Part shown: piece by piece, positions 32,259-41,566 of the stretch
How positions within the stretch are numbered: position 1 is the first letter of the stretch
Layout of the letters: each line of letters opens with the position of its first letter
DNA from: Sulfurivermis sp040755915
GTDB taxonomy: Bacteria > Pseudomonadota > Gammaproteobacteria > Thiohalomonadales > Thiohalomonadaceae
DNA length: 64,000 nt
Direction: 5' to 3'
Assembly (NCBI GenBank): GCA_040755915.1
Contig: JBFLWM010000043.1
Span: 1-64,000, forward strand
Made by a program: the position numbers and the translations under genes
Notes under the pieces: generated by a model
The model's input: the letters and a program-made list of their open reading frames with translations, nothing else
Told to the model about the DNA's origin: nothing
The model's database searches: none

Positions 32259-33011
32259 ATGTCCGACTCCGAACTGTATGCCCGCAAACTCCCGCGCCAT
32301 GTGGCCATCATCATGGATGGCAACGGGCGCTGGGCACGCAAGCGCGGCCTGCCGCGCTTTGCCGGCCACAAGGCCGGCATGGACAGCGTGCGTGCCATGG
32401 TCAAGGTGTGCCTCGCCCAGGGTATCGAATATCTGACCCTGTTTGCCTTCAGCAGCGAAAACTGGCGCCGTCCGGCGGAAGAAGTGGGGCTGCTGATGAA
32501 TCTGTTCATGACCGCCCTCGACATGGAGGTCAAGAAGCTGCACAAGCACGGTGTGCGCCTGCGCATCGTCGGCGATTGCAGTGCCTTTGCCCCCGAGCTG
32601 CAGAAACGCATCGCTGCTGCCGAGGAACTCACGTCCGGCAATACTGCCCTCACCCTGATTATCGCCGCCAATTACGGCGGGCGCTGGGATATCACCCAGG
32701 CCTGCCGCATAGTGGCCGAGCAAGTGGCGCGCGGTGAGCTGGCGGCCGATGCCATCACTCCGGCAGTCATCGAAACACACCTCTCGTTGGCGGGATTGCC
32801 GGAACCGGATCTGTTCATCCGTACCGGCGGCGAGCAGCGCATCAGCAACTTCCTGCTCTGGCAACTGGCCTATACCGAACTCTATTTCACCCCGCTGCTG
32901 TGGCCTGAATTCGACGATCAGGCCTTCGCTGCAGCACTGGAATCCTTCGCCAGCCGGCAGCGGCGTTTTGGTCGCACCGGCGAGCAGGTGGAGCAATTGC
33001 TCGATGCTTAA
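32259..33011 (+). CDS. uppS: Undecaprenyl diphosphate synthase
   Basis: A 250-residue cis-prenyltransferase making the C55 carrier lipid for peptidoglycan and O-antigen. The catalytic Asp lies in VAIIMDGNGRWARKRGL; HKAGMDSVRAMV, LFAFSSENWRRP and the C-terminal DLFIRTGGEQRISNFLLWQLAYTE split motif are all present. The start at 32259 is chosen by family N-terminus. Its end overlaps cdsA by 8 bases. Confidence 0.97.
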   Translation: MSDSELYARKLPRHVAIIMDGNGRWARKRGLPRFAGHKAGMDSVRAMVKVCLAQGIEYLTLFAFSSENWRRPAEEVGLLMNLFMTALDMEVKKLHKHGVRLRIVGDCSAFAPELQKRIAAAEELTSGNTALTLIIAANYGGRWDITQACRIVAEQVARGELAADAITPAVIETHLSLAGLPEPDLFIRTGGEQRISNFLLWQLAYTELYFTPLLWPEFDDQAFAAALESFASRQRRFGRTGEQVEQLLDA

Positions 33012-33825
33012 GTTGCGTGTAATCACGGCGCTGGTTCTGGCGCCTCTGGCCATCTGGGCTACGCTGGCGCTGCCTGGCCCCTGGTTTGCGGCCATGCTCG
33101 GTGTCATTTTCGTTCTGGGCGCCTGGGAGTGGTCACGCCTGGCTGGCCTGCAACACGTGGTCCTGCGCCACTTTTATGTGGCGGTCTTCGTTGGTGTCAT
33201 GATTGCGCTGCTCAATCGCGACACGATCGGCTATCTGTTGTTCTTCGTCGCCGCCGCCGGCGTGCTGTGGTGGTGTGTGGCGCTGGTTCTGGTGCTGCGT
33301 TTTCCGCACGGCAGCACGCTGTGGAAGCGGTATCCCAGCCTGGTGAGTTTTGCCGGCATGCTGACCCTGCTGCCGGGCTGGGTCAGTCTGGCCGGCCTGC
33401 AGTGGCACACCGGGCCGCGCCACGCCTTGTTCGTCATGCTGCTGATCTGGGGCGCGGATGTCGGTGCCTATTTTGCCGGCCATGCCTTCGGTCGGCGCAA
33501 GCTGGCGCCGCAGGTCAGCCCCGGCAAGACCTGGGCTGGTGTCGGCGGTGCGATGGCTTCGACCCTGGTCATCACTCTGATCGGCACTCCGCTGCTTGGT
33601 TTGCCGCTGACGGCGCTTTCCTGGATGTTGCCCCTTGCCCTGGTTGTGGTGGCCGCGTCGATCGTTGGTGATCTGACCGAGAGCATGTTCAAGCGGCTCG
33701 CTGCGGTGAAGGACAGCGGCGGTCTGTTGCCAGGACATGGCGGTGTGCTCGACCGTATCGACAGCCTCACTGCGGCGGCTCCGGTGTTCGTGTTTGGATT
33801 CTTCCTCTGGCATGCACTGTCATGA
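33004..33825 (+). CDS. cdsA: Phosphatidate cytidylyltransferase
   Basis: A 273-residue integral membrane enzyme forming CDP-diacylglycerol, the branch point of phospholipid synthesis. About eight hydrophobic segments are visible, and the C-terminal signature SVVGD-type motif appears as ASIVGDLTESMFKR followed by KDSGGLLPGHGGVLDRID, with the metal-binding Asp residues intact. Overlaps uppS upstream and dxr downstream (ATGA). Confidence 0.96.
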   Translation: MLKLRVITALVLAPLAIWATLALPGPWFAAMLGVIFVLGAWEWSRLAGLQHVVLRHFYVAVFVGVMIALLNRDTIGYLLFFVAAAGVLWWCVALVLVLRFPHGSTLWKRYPSLVSFAGMLTLLPGWVSLAGLQWHTGPRHALFVMLLIWGADVGAYFAGHAFGRRKLAPQVSPGKTWAGVGGAMASTLVITLIGTPLLGLPLTALSWMLPLALVVVAASIVGDLTESMFKRLAAVKDSGGLLPGHGGVLDRIDSLTAAAPVFVFGFFLWHALS

Positions 33826-35009
33826 TCGGTGTTACCGTACTCGGCGCCACCGGTTCGATTGGACGCAGCACGCTGGATGTGCTGGGACGGCACCGTGATC
33901 GTTATCGCGTGGTGGCCCTCACCGCCAACTGTCAGGTCGAGAAGCTGTACGAGCAGTGTCTGGAGTTTCGTCCCGCCTATGCCGTGATGGCTGATGCGGC
34001 GGCCGCCGAGCGGCTGGCGGCCCGCCTGCGTGACAGCGCGCCGGATATTACGGTGCTGGCGGGAACTGCCGGCCTGGAGCAGGTGGCTGCCCTGCCCGAG
34101 GTTGCGTATGTCATGGCGGCCATCGTGGGTGCGGCCGGTCTGTTGCCGACACTGGCCGCAGCGCGCGCCGGCAAGCATGTGCTGCTGGCCAACAAGGAGG
34201 CGCTGGTAATGTCGGGCCGCCTGTTCATGGAGGCGGTGCAGCAGAACAATGCCGTGCTGCTGCCCATCGACAGCGAGCACAATGCCATCTTCCAGTGCAT
34301 GCCCTCGGGTTTTTCCAATGGTTTCGAACGTGTCGGTGTACGCCGCATCCTGCTCACTGCCTCAGGCGGTCCGTTTCGCAACACGCCGCTCGAGCAGTTG
34401 GCTGCCGTTACTCCGGAGCAGGCGGTGGCCCATCCCAACTGGAGCATGGGGCGCAAGATATCGGTGGATTCCGCCACGATGATGAACAAGGGGCTGGAGG
34501 TGATCGAGGCTTGCTGGTTGTTCAACACCACACCCGCACAGGTGCAGGTGGTGCTGCATCCGCAGAGCGTGATCCACTCGATGGTCGAGTATGTCGACGG
34601 TTCGGTGCTGGCGCAACTCGGTAATCCGGACATGCGCACACCCATCGCACACGCCCTGGCCTGGCCGGAGCGCATGGAGTCCGGTGTCGGCAGTCTCGAT
34701 ATCTTCAGTGTGGCGCGGCTGGATTTCAGTGCCCCCGATCTGAACCGCTTTCCCTGTCTGCGCCTCGCCGTGGAGGCGATGGAGTCCGGTGGAACCAGCT
34801 CGGCGATCCTCAATGCCGCCAACGAGATAGCGGTGGAGTCTTTCCTGCAGCGCCGTATCGCCTATACCGCCATCCCTCAGGTGATCGAGACGGTACTGGC
34901 GGAAACCACGGCTCATGCCGCCGACAGCATGGAGCAAATTCTTGCCGATGACGCCGCTGCGCGCATGGCAGCGGAACGCCAGGTGGCGATGCGGAGTCTG
35001 AGGCACTGA
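33822..35009 (+). CDS. dxr: 1-deoxy-D-xylulose 5-phosphate reductoisomerase
   Basis: A 395-residue NADPH enzyme, the committed step of the MEP isoprenoid route (also called ispC). The nucleotide motif VLGATGSIGRSTLDVL opens the protein. LLANKEALVM, PIDSEHNAIFQ (metal ligands Asp and Glu), the flexible loop TASGGPFR, and HPNWSMGRKISVDSATMMNKG are present. Together with ispD in this window it supplies the prenyl units used by uppS. Confidence 0.97.
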   Translation: MIGVTVLGATGSIGRSTLDVLGRHRDRYRVVALTANCQVEKLYEQCLEFRPAYAVMADAAAAERLAARLRDSAPDITVLAGTAGLEQVAALPEVAYVMAAIVGAAGLLPTLAAARAGKHVLLANKEALVMSGRLFMEAVQQNNAVLLPIDSEHNAIFQCMPSGFSNGFERVGVRRILLTASGGPFRNTPLEQLAAVTPEQAVAHPNWSMGRKISVDSATMMNKGLEVIEACWLFNTTPAQVQVVLHPQSVIHSMVEYVDGSVLAQLGNPDMRTPIAHALAWPERMESGVGSLDIFSVARLDFSAPDLNRFPCLRLAVEAMESGGTSSAILNAANEIAVESFLQRRIAYTAIPQVIETVLAETTAHAADSMEQILADDAAARMAAERQVAMRSLRH

Positions 35010-36376
35010 TGCTGGATTTTCTGCTGACACCGCTGCTGTTCGTTCTCGCCATCAGTGTGCTGATTGCGGTGCACGAGTTCGGTCACTACTGGGTGGCACG
35101 GCGCATGGGTGTGAAGGTGCTGCGTTATTCCATCGGTTTTGGCAAGCCGTTGTGGCTGTGGCGTCGCGGACCCGATCAAACGGAGTATGTCATTGCCGCG
35201 ATTCCGCTTGGCGGCTACGTCAAGATGCTGGACGAGCGTGAAGGCGAGGTGGCCCTGCACGAGCAGGACCGTGCCTTCAACCGTCAGCCGTTGCGCAAGC
35301 GTACTGCCATCGTTGCCGCCGGTCCGTTGTTCAACCTGTTGTTTGCCGTGCTGGCCTACTGGCTGATGTTTGTTGCCGGTACTCCGGGTATGCGCCCGCT
35401 GCTGGGGGAGATGGCGCCGTCGAGCCTGGCCTATCAGGCCGGCTTGCGCAGCGAACAGGAGGTGCTGGCGGTGGACGGGCGCGCCACGCCGACCTGGGGG
35501 GCGGTGCTGGAGTCGCTGTTGCCCTACGCCCTGCGCAAGGAGGCGGTATCTGTCACCGTGGATGATGGCGGCGTCGAATACCGTTATCAGCTTCCTCTCG
35601 ACCAATTGCAGGGCGAGATGGACGCCGGCACCTTCAGCAAGGTCATTGGCCTGCAACCCTACCGCCCGCATATCGCGGCGGTTCTCGACGAGGTAGTGGC
35701 CGGGTCCGCAGCCGCCCGTGCGGGCCTGCAGGCGGGCGATGAAATTGTTGCCGTCGATGGCGTGGCCGTCGTCGATTGGGAGGCGCTGGTTCTCAAGGTG
35801 CGTGACCATCCCGATGTCGATCTGAAGTTCTTGGTGCGGCGCGGAATCGATGAGTTCGAAGTGCTGGTACGCCCGCAGGCGCACGGCACCGCAGGCGGGG
35901 CAGTGGGGCGCATCGGTGCCGGCGTCCGCCTTGACCCGCATCTGGCGGAGCGCCTGCGCAGCGAGTGGCGTCTCGGCCCCGTGGACGCCTTGGGTGCAGC
36001 CTTGCACAAGACCTGGGACATGTCGGCCCTGACCGTGCGCATGCTGGGCGAAATGGTGATCGGGCGGGTGTCGACGGAAAACATCAGCGGTCCGATCACG
36101 ATTGCGGTCTACGCCAGGAGTTCCGCCCTGGCCGGCTTCGCGCAGTTTCTGGCCTTTCTGGCAGTGGTCAGCATCAGTCTCGGTGTATTGAACCTGCTGC
36201 CGGTACCGGTTCTCGACGGCGGTCATCTGCTGTTCTATCTGATTGAGGCAATCAAGGGCAGTCCGGTTTCGGAACAGACTGAAGCATTGGCAGCCCGCAT
36301 CGGCATCGCGCTGATACTGCTGCTGATGACCCTGGCCATGTATAACGATGTGGCACGCCTGATGGGGGGAGAATGA
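35009..36376 (+). CDS. rseP: Site-2 zinc metalloprotease RseP
   Basis: A 455-residue inner-membrane protease that cuts anti-sigma factors such as RseA inside the membrane and clears signal peptides. The zinc motif HEFGH sits in the first membrane segment near residue 22, two PDZ domains fill residues 120-300 (one with GSAAARAGLQAGDEIVAVDG), and the third zinc ligand Asp is in LLPVPVLDGGH. Translationally coupled to dxr (TGATG) and bamA (ATGA). Confidence 0.96.
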   Translation: MLDFLLTPLLFVLAISVLIAVHEFGHYWVARRMGVKVLRYSIGFGKPLWLWRRGPDQTEYVIAAIPLGGYVKMLDEREGEVALHEQDRAFNRQPLRKRTAIVAAGPLFNLLFAVLAYWLMFVAGTPGMRPLLGEMAPSSLAYQAGLRSEQEVLAVDGRATPTWGAVLESLLPYALRKEAVSVTVDDGGVEYRYQLPLDQLQGEMDAGTFSKVIGLQPYRPHIAAVLDEVVAGSAAARAGLQAGDEIVAVDGVAVVDWEALVLKVRDHPDVDLKFLVRRGIDEFEVLVRPQAHGTAGGAVGRIGAGVRLDPHLAERLRSEWRLGPVDALGAALHKTWDMSALTVRMLGEMVIGRVSTENISGPITIAVYARSSALAGFAQFLAFLAVVSISLGVLNLLPVPVLDGGHLLFYLIEAIKGSPVSEQTEALAARIGIALILLLMTLAMYNDVARLMGGE

Positions 36377-38685
36377 AGAAGAAGAGCCCGCACCTGGCGC
36401 GCGCAATAGCGCTGGCCTGTGCCACCTTGCCATTGTCTGCCTGGGCCCTGGACCCCTTTGTCATTGATGACATCCGTGTCGAGGGGCTGCAGCGTATCTC
36501 CATCGGTACGGTGTTCAATTATCTGCCGCTCAAGCGTGGCGACCAGTTCGATGACAAGGTGAGCGTGGAGGCTATTCAGGCGCTGTATCGCACCGGTTTC
36601 TTCAAGGATGTGGTGCTGGAGCGGGAGGGCGATACCCTGGTTGTATTCGTCGCCGAACGGCCGGCGATTTCCAGCATCAGTATAGAAGGTAACAAGAGCA
36701 TTCCCACCGAGCAGTTGCTGGAAAATCTCAAGCTCATCGGTTTTGCGGAGGGGCGTGTGTTCGACCGCTCGATGCTGGACAAGGTGGAGCAGGAGCTGAA
36801 GCGTCAGTACCTGGCCATGGGCAAGTACGGCATGGAGCTGAAGTCCACCATTACGCCCGAAGAGCGCAATCGTGCCGCCATACACATCGATGTCGCCGAA
36901 GGCGATGTTGCCACTATTTACCGTATCAATATCGTCGGTAACAAGGCCTTCTCCAGCGAAGAGCTGTTGCGCCAGTTTCAGCTCGGGCCGCGTCCGGCCT
37001 TTTCCTTCTTCAGCGACAAGGACAAATATTCCAAGCAGAAATTGGCGGGCGATCTGGAGACCCTGCGCTCCTGGTATCTGGACCGCGGCTATATCAACTT
37101 CAAGATCGACTCTACCCAGGTTTCCATTACGCCTGACTATGAACACATCTACGTCACCATCAATGTCAGCGAGGGTGAGCAGTACACGGTGCACGACGTG
37201 AAAATGGCGGGTGACAGCATCGTGCCGCATGAGGTGTTGCGCGAGTTGATCAGCATTCAGGCCGGGGATACTTTCTCACGCAAACAGATTACGGAAAGCA
37301 CGACGCGTATCAGTGATCGCCTGGGGAATGAAGGCTATGCCTTCGCCAATATCAACGCCATGCCCGAGCTGGATGAGGAGAAGAAGGAAGTGACTCTGAC
37401 TTTCTTTGTCGATCCCGGCAAGCGTGTTTATGTGCGCAGGGTCAATGTCCTGGGCAATGCCAAGACCCGTGATGAGGTTATACGGCGCGAGTTGCGCCAG
37501 ATGGAGAGTGGTTGGATATCTACCGAACGTGTCAAACGCTCGCGCATGCGCCTGGAACGTCTCAGTTATATCGAGGGTGTCAGCGTGGAAACGCCGGCAG
37601 TCCCAGGAACGGCCGATCAGGTGGATGTGAACTACACCATACACGAGCGTGATGCCTTCGGCAGCCTGAGCTTCGGTGTCGGCTATGGCGATGCCCAGGG
37701 CGTGTTGTTCAATGCCAGTGTGTCGCAGGATAATTTCCTTGGTACCGGTCAGCGTTACTCCATCGACGTCAACAACAGCAAGTCCTCCACCGTCTATGCC
37801 CTGAACGTGGTGGACCCGTATTACACCATGGACGGTATCAGCCGCAGCCTGAACTTCTTCTACCGCACAACCGATGCCGGCGAAGCGAGTGTGGCCGATT
37901 ACTGGACCGATACCTATGGTGCCGGTGTCGCGTTTGGTATTCCTGTGGCCGAGTTCACCACGGTGCGCGTGGGGGGGGCCTATGAGCACACCTATCTCAA
38001 GAATGTGGCACAGTCCTCGCAGCGTATTCAGGACTTCGTGGCCGATAATGGCGATACCCACGAGGCGTACAAGCTTGAACTGGGCTGGACGCGCGATACC
38101 CGCAACCGTTATCTGTTCCCCTCGTCCGGTCAGCAGATCAGCCTGGGAACGGAGCTGGCCCTGCCGGCGGGGAGTCTCAATTTCTACAAGCTGAGCTACC
38201 GCCACAAGCTGTATGCGCCGCTGAGCCGGTCGGTGACCTTCTCGGCCGGTGGCGAATTGGCCTATGGCAACAGCTATGGTGATACGGTAGGCACCTTGCC
38301 GCCCTTCGAGCGCTACTACGCCGGTGGTGCACGTACCGTGCGCGGTTACCAATCCAGCAGCCTGGGTTCGGCGGCCACCAAGGACAACTACGGCGATCCG
38401 GTCGGCGGCAACGCCCGGGTGCTGGGTAATCTGGAGTTGATTTTGCCCGGACCCTTTGGGGAGAATAGCAACTCGACGCGGGTGGGCGTGTTCCTGGATG
38501 CCGGTAATGTGTACGATACCAGCAAGGAATCTGTGGATTTGGGCGAGCTGCGCTATGCTTCCGGCCTGACCCTTTACTGGATGACGCCGGTGGGGGCCAT
38601 GACCTTTACGGTGGCCAAGGCCCTTAATGCCAAGCCGGAAGATCAGACCGAAAGCTTCCAGTTCAATCTGGGAACCCTCTATTAA
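36373..38685 (+). CDS. bamA: Outer-membrane protein assembly factor BamA
   Basis: A 770-residue Omp85 protein, the core of the BAM complex that folds beta-barrels into the outer membrane. A signal peptide ends at SAWA, followed by five POTRA domains (first: FVIDDIRVEGLQRISIGTVF) and a 16-strand barrel. The lid-loop motif VRGY (ARTVRGYQSSSLG) lies near residue 655, and the C-terminus ends in an aromatic-rich beta signal (SFQFNLGTLY). Skp, which delivers barrel proteins, follows 11 bases later. Confidence 0.97.
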   Translation: MKKKSPHLARAIALACATLPLSAWALDPFVIDDIRVEGLQRISIGTVFNYLPLKRGDQFDDKVSVEAIQALYRTGFFKDVVLEREGDTLVVFVAERPAISSISIEGNKSIPTEQLLENLKLIGFAEGRVFDRSMLDKVEQELKRQYLAMGKYGMELKSTITPEERNRAAIHIDVAEGDVATIYRINIVGNKAFSSEELLRQFQLGPRPAFSFFSDKDKYSKQKLAGDLETLRSWYLDRGYINFKIDSTQVSITPDYEHIYVTINVSEGEQYTVHDVKMAGDSIVPHEVLRELISIQAGDTFSRKQITESTTRISDRLGNEGYAFANINAMPELDEEKKEVTLTFFVDPGKRVYVRRVNVLGNAKTRDEVIRRELRQMESGWISTERVKRSRMRLERLSYIEGVSVETPAVPGTADQVDVNYTIHERDAFGSLSFGVGYGDAQGVLFNASVSQDNFLGTGQRYSIDVNNSKSSTVYALNVVDPYYTMDGISRSLNFFYRTTDAGEASVADYWTDTYGAGVAFGIPVAEFTTVRVGGAYEHTYLKNVAQSSQRIQDFVADNGDTHEAYKLELGWTRDTRNRYLFPSSGQQISLGTELALPAGSLNFYKLSYRHKLYAPLSRSVTFSAGGELAYGNSYGDTVGTLPPFERYYAGGARTVRGYQSSSLGSAATKDNYGDPVGGNARVLGNLELILPGPFGENSNSTRVGVFLDAGNVYDTSKESVDLGELRYASGLTLYWMTPVGAMTFTVAKALNAKPEDQTESFQFNLGTLY

Positions 38686-38696
38686 GGAGCGATACG

Positions 38697-39230
38697 TTGA
38701 ACAGATTCTTCCTGACTGCGCTGGGTATGTGTCTGCTGCTGGGAACTGCGTCTGTTCTGGCTGCCGAAGCCCGGATCGGGTTCGTCAATACCCCGCGCCT
38801 GCTTGAACTGGCGCCACAGGCCAAGCTGGCAAGCGAGCGTCTGGAGCAGGAGTTTGCCCCCCGGGAAAGTGAGCTGGCTGCCGCCCAGAAAAACCTCAAG
38901 GCCCAGGAGGAAAAGCTGGCGCGGGACGGTGCCCTCATGACGCTCGAAGAGCGCGGCAAGCTTGAAATCAACGTCCGCATGCAGGAGCGCGACCTCAAGC
39001 GTTCCCGTGAGGACTTTACGCAGGAGCTCAATCTGCGCCGCAATGAGGAGTTCTCCCGTCTGCAGCGCGAGGTGGGGGATGCCATTGTGGCCATTGCCAA
39101 GCAGGATGGCTACGACCTGATTTTCGAAACCGGCGTGGTTTACGCCAGTGAGCGTGTTGACCTGACCGAGCGGGTGCTGGGCCTGTTGCGCCAGCAGTTT
39201 GAAGCCCAGAACAAGAAAAAAACCAAGTGA
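38697..39230 (+). CDS. skp: Periplasmic chaperone Skp/OmpH
   Basis: A 177-residue chaperone with a signal peptide (hydrophobic core ALGMCLLLGTASVLA) and two long charged helices forming the tentacle coiled coil, residues 40-115 (KLASERLEQEFAPRESELAA and following). Skp trimers hold unfolded outer-membrane proteins on the way to BamA. The start codon is TTG at 38697 behind AAGGAGCG, which looks right for distance. The stop overlaps the lpxD start. Confidence 0.93.
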   Translation: MNRFFLTALGMCLLLGTASVLAAEARIGFVNTPRLLELAPQAKLASERLEQEFAPRESELAAAQKNLKAQEEKLARDGALMTLEERGKLEINVRMQERDLKRSREDFTQELNLRRNEEFSRLQREVGDAIVAIAKQDGYDLIFETGVVYASERVDLTERVLGLLRQQFEAQNKKKTK

Positions 39231-40255
39231 GCATCACTCTCGCGGAACTCGCCCGGCGCCTGGGGGCGCGGCTGGTGGGGGATGGGCAGCGCGTCATTGA
39301 CGGCGTGGCCACTCTGACAGGTGCAAGCCCCGGGACTGTTACCTTCCTTACCAACCCCCGTTATCGCAAACATCTTCAGACCACACAGGCCTCTGCGGTC
39401 CTTCTCAGAGAGGACGATCTCGAGTTTTGTCCGACGAATGCCCTTGTGGTCGGCAACCCCCATGTCGCCTATGCACGGACTGCTGCGCTCTTTGCGCCTG
39501 TCCTGGATGCATCGCCAGGAGTCCATCCTTCGGCCGTCGTGGACGAATCTGCCCGCATCGATGCCGCTGCCAGTATCGGGGCGCATTGTGTCATCGGCGC
39601 TGATTGTGTCATCGGTGCGGGCGCCGTAATTGGAGCAGGTTGCGTGCTGGAGCATGGTGTCAGCATCGGTTCCGATACCCGTCTGGTCGCCAATGTCACC
39701 GTCTATTACGGTTGCCGTATCGGTGAGCGCTGCCTGATTCATGCCGGTGCGGTCATAGGTTCGGATGGCTTTGGCTTTGCCAATGAACGCGGTAATTGGG
39801 TGAAGGTGCCGCAGCTGGGGGCGGTCGATATCGGTAACGATGTGGAGATCGGTGCCAACACCACCATCGATCGTGGCGCCATCGAAAACACCATCATTGA
39901 GGATGGTGTCAAACTGGATAACCAGATCCAGGTAGCGCACAATGTGCGCGTCGGTGCACATACCGTTATGGCTGCCTGCGTGGGTGTCGCCGGCAGTACT
40001 GTTATCGGCAAGAACTGCACATTTGCCGGTGGTGTCGGTGTCGTTGGCCACCTGGAGATAGCGGATGGCGTGACAGTCACCGGGATGTCCATGGTAACCA
40101 AGTCACTCAAGGAGCCGGGTGTCTATTCGTCCGGTACGCCGCTGGAAAGCAGCGAGCTGTGGCACAAGAATGCCGTGCGTTTCCGGCAGCTGGATGACAT
40201 GGCGCGACGCTTGAAACAGCTGGAAAAAGAACTGCTAGAACTGAAGAAAGGGTAG
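39227..40255 (+). CDS. lpxD: UDP-3-O-(3-hydroxyacyl)glucosamine N-acyltransferase
   Basis: A 342-residue trimeric left-handed beta-helix acyltransferase of lipid A synthesis. The N-terminal uridine-binding domain is followed by many hexapeptide repeats (IGAHCVIGADCVIGAGAVIGAG split) and the catalytic His region GDGFGF-like GSDGFGFANERGNW with His in QVAHNVRVGAHTVMA. Start is GTG at 39227, overlapping the skp stop. In a GlcNAc3N pathway (see gnnA) it would act on the diamino sugar. Confidence 0.96.
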   Translation: MSITLAELARRLGARLVGDGQRVIDGVATLTGASPGTVTFLTNPRYRKHLQTTQASAVLLREDDLEFCPTNALVVGNPHVAYARTAALFAPVLDASPGVHPSAVVDESARIDAAASIGAHCVIGADCVIGAGAVIGAGCVLEHGVSIGSDTRLVANVTVYYGCRIGERCLIHAGAVIGSDGFGFANERGNWVKVPQLGAVDIGNDVEIGANTTIDRGAIENTIIEDGVKLDNQIQVAHNVRVGAHTVMAACVGVAGSTVIGKNCTFAGGVGVVGHLEIADGVTVTGMSMVTKSLKEPGVYSSGTPLESSELWHKNAVRFRQLDDMARRLKQLEKELLELKKG

Positions 40256-40259
40256 TGCC

Positions 40260-40706
40260 TTGAACACGATGGACATACACGAGATTCTCGAATACCTGCC
40301 GCACCGCTATCCGTTCCTGCTGGTGGACAAGGTTGTTGATTACAAGCCCGGTGAGTATCTCATCGGCGTAAAGAACGTATCGGTAAACGAACCGTTCTTC
40401 CCGGGACATTTTCCGCAGCGTCCGGTGTTCCCCGGCGTGCTGATCATGGAGGCCCTGGCCCAGGCCACCGGCCTGCTGGCGTTCAAGACCCAGGACAAAA
40501 AGCCGGATGGAAGCTCTCTGTATTACTTTGCTGCCATCGACAATTGCCGCTTCAAGCAGCCGGTACAGCCGGGCGATCAGATGTTTCTCGAGGTCAAACT
40601 TCTTACTACCAAGCGCAACATCTGGAAGTTCAGTGCCGAAGCCAAGGTTGACGGCAAGGTCGTGGCCAGTGCGGAACTGATGTGCGCGGAGCAGGTGATG
40701 GCATGA
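40260..40706 (+). CDS. fabZ: (3R)-hydroxyacyl-ACP dehydratase FabZ
   Basis: A 148-residue hot-dog-fold dehydratase of type II fatty acid synthesis. The catalytic His is in LPHRYPFLLVD and the Glu in FPGVLIMEALAQATG; FFPGHFPQRPVFPG is diagnostic. Start is TTG at 40260 with AAAGGG upstream, or the ATG three codons later. It competes with LpxA and LpxD for 3-hydroxyacyl-ACP, and lies between their genes. Its stop overlaps lpxA (ATGA). Confidence 0.96.
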   Translation: MNTMDIHEILEYLPHRYPFLLVDKVVDYKPGEYLIGVKNVSVNEPFFPGHFPQRPVFPGVLIMEALAQATGLLAFKTQDKKPDGSSLYYFAAIDNCRFKQPVQPGDQMFLEVKLLTTKRNIWKFSAEAKVDGKVVASAELMCAEQVMA

Positions 40707-41476
40707 GCATTCATCCCACGGCCATAGTTGATCCCACGGCACGCATTGGTGCCGGTGTCAGCATCGGTGCCTATTCGGTCATCGGTGCCGACGTCGAAAT
40801 CGGTGAGGGCACCTGGATCGGGCCGCATGTGGTCATCAACGGGCCGACCCGTATCGGCCGCGACAACAAGATTCACCAGTTTTCCTCCCTCGGTGAGGCA
40901 CCGCAGGACAAGAAATACAACGGTGAGCCGACGCAGCTGGTCATCGGCGATCGCAACATCATCCGTGAGTGTGTGACCATGAATCGTGGCACACCGGGTG
41001 GCGGTGGCATCACCAGTATCGGCAGTGATGGTCTGTTCATGGCCTACATTCATGTGGCTCATGACTGCCAGATCGGTGATCGGGTGATCTTCTCCAATAA
41101 CGCCTCCCTGGCCGGCCACGTCCATGTGGGCAATCAGGTGATCCTGTCCGGTTTCACGCTGGTGCACCAGTTCTGTTCCATCGGTGATCATGCCTTTACC
41201 GGCATGGGCAGCGCCATCTCCAAGGATGTACCGCCCTATCTGATGGTGGCGGGCAATCCGGCAGAGCCGCATGGCATCAACAAGGAAGGTCTCAAGCGTC
41301 GTGGCTTCAGCCCGCAGTCGATCCAGACACTGCGCCAGGCCTACAAGGTGTTGTATCGCACCGGCCTGCCGCTGGAAGAGGCGACGGTGCGCCTGAAGGA
41401 AATGGCGCAGACCTGTCCGGAACTGAAGATCTTCGTCGACTTCCTCGACAACTCCAAGCGCAGCATCATCCGCTGA
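40703..41476 (+). CDS. lpxA: UDP-GlcNAc (or GlcNAc3N) acyltransferase LpxA
   Basis: A 257-residue homotrimeric beta-helix enzyme transferring a 3-hydroxyacyl chain in the first step of lipid A synthesis. Hexapeptide repeats run from residue 5 to about 180, with the catalytic His in HVAHDC, then HQFCSIGDHAFTGMGSAIS and GLKRRGFS. The neighbouring gnnA/gnnB genes suggest that the acceptor is the 3-amino sugar, giving an amide link at position 3. In the tract near the acyl-chain ruler this protein has G-M-G where E. coli has G-G-C, which might mean a shorter acyl chain; that is inference. Last gene before a strong terminator. Confidence 0.95.
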   Translation: MSIHPTAIVDPTARIGAGVSIGAYSVIGADVEIGEGTWIGPHVVINGPTRIGRDNKIHQFSSLGEAPQDKKYNGEPTQLVIGDRNIIRECVTMNRGTPGGGGITSIGSDGLFMAYIHVAHDCQIGDRVIFSNNASLAGHVHVGNQVILSGFTLVHQFCSIGDHAFTGMGSAISKDVPPYLMVAGNPAEPHGINKEGLKRRGFSPQSIQTLRQAYKVLYRTGLPLEEATVRLKEMAQTCPELKIFVDFLDNSKRSIIR

Positions 41477-41494
41477 CAGCGGGACACCTGGATA

Positions 41495-41532
41495 AAAAAG
41501 CGCCAGGAGGATTTCGGTCCCTGGCGCTTTTT
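41495..41532. terminator. Bidirectional terminator between lpxA and lpxB
   Basis: AAAAAGCGCCAGG pairs perfectly with CCTGGCGCTTTTT over a 12-base loop. With A-rich and T-rich flanks it can end transcription from both the plus-strand superoperon and the minus-strand lpxB. Confidence 0.9.
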
Positions 41533-41566
41533 GCTTTAAGTGTTGTCGTTCCGGGTGTTCGAGTTA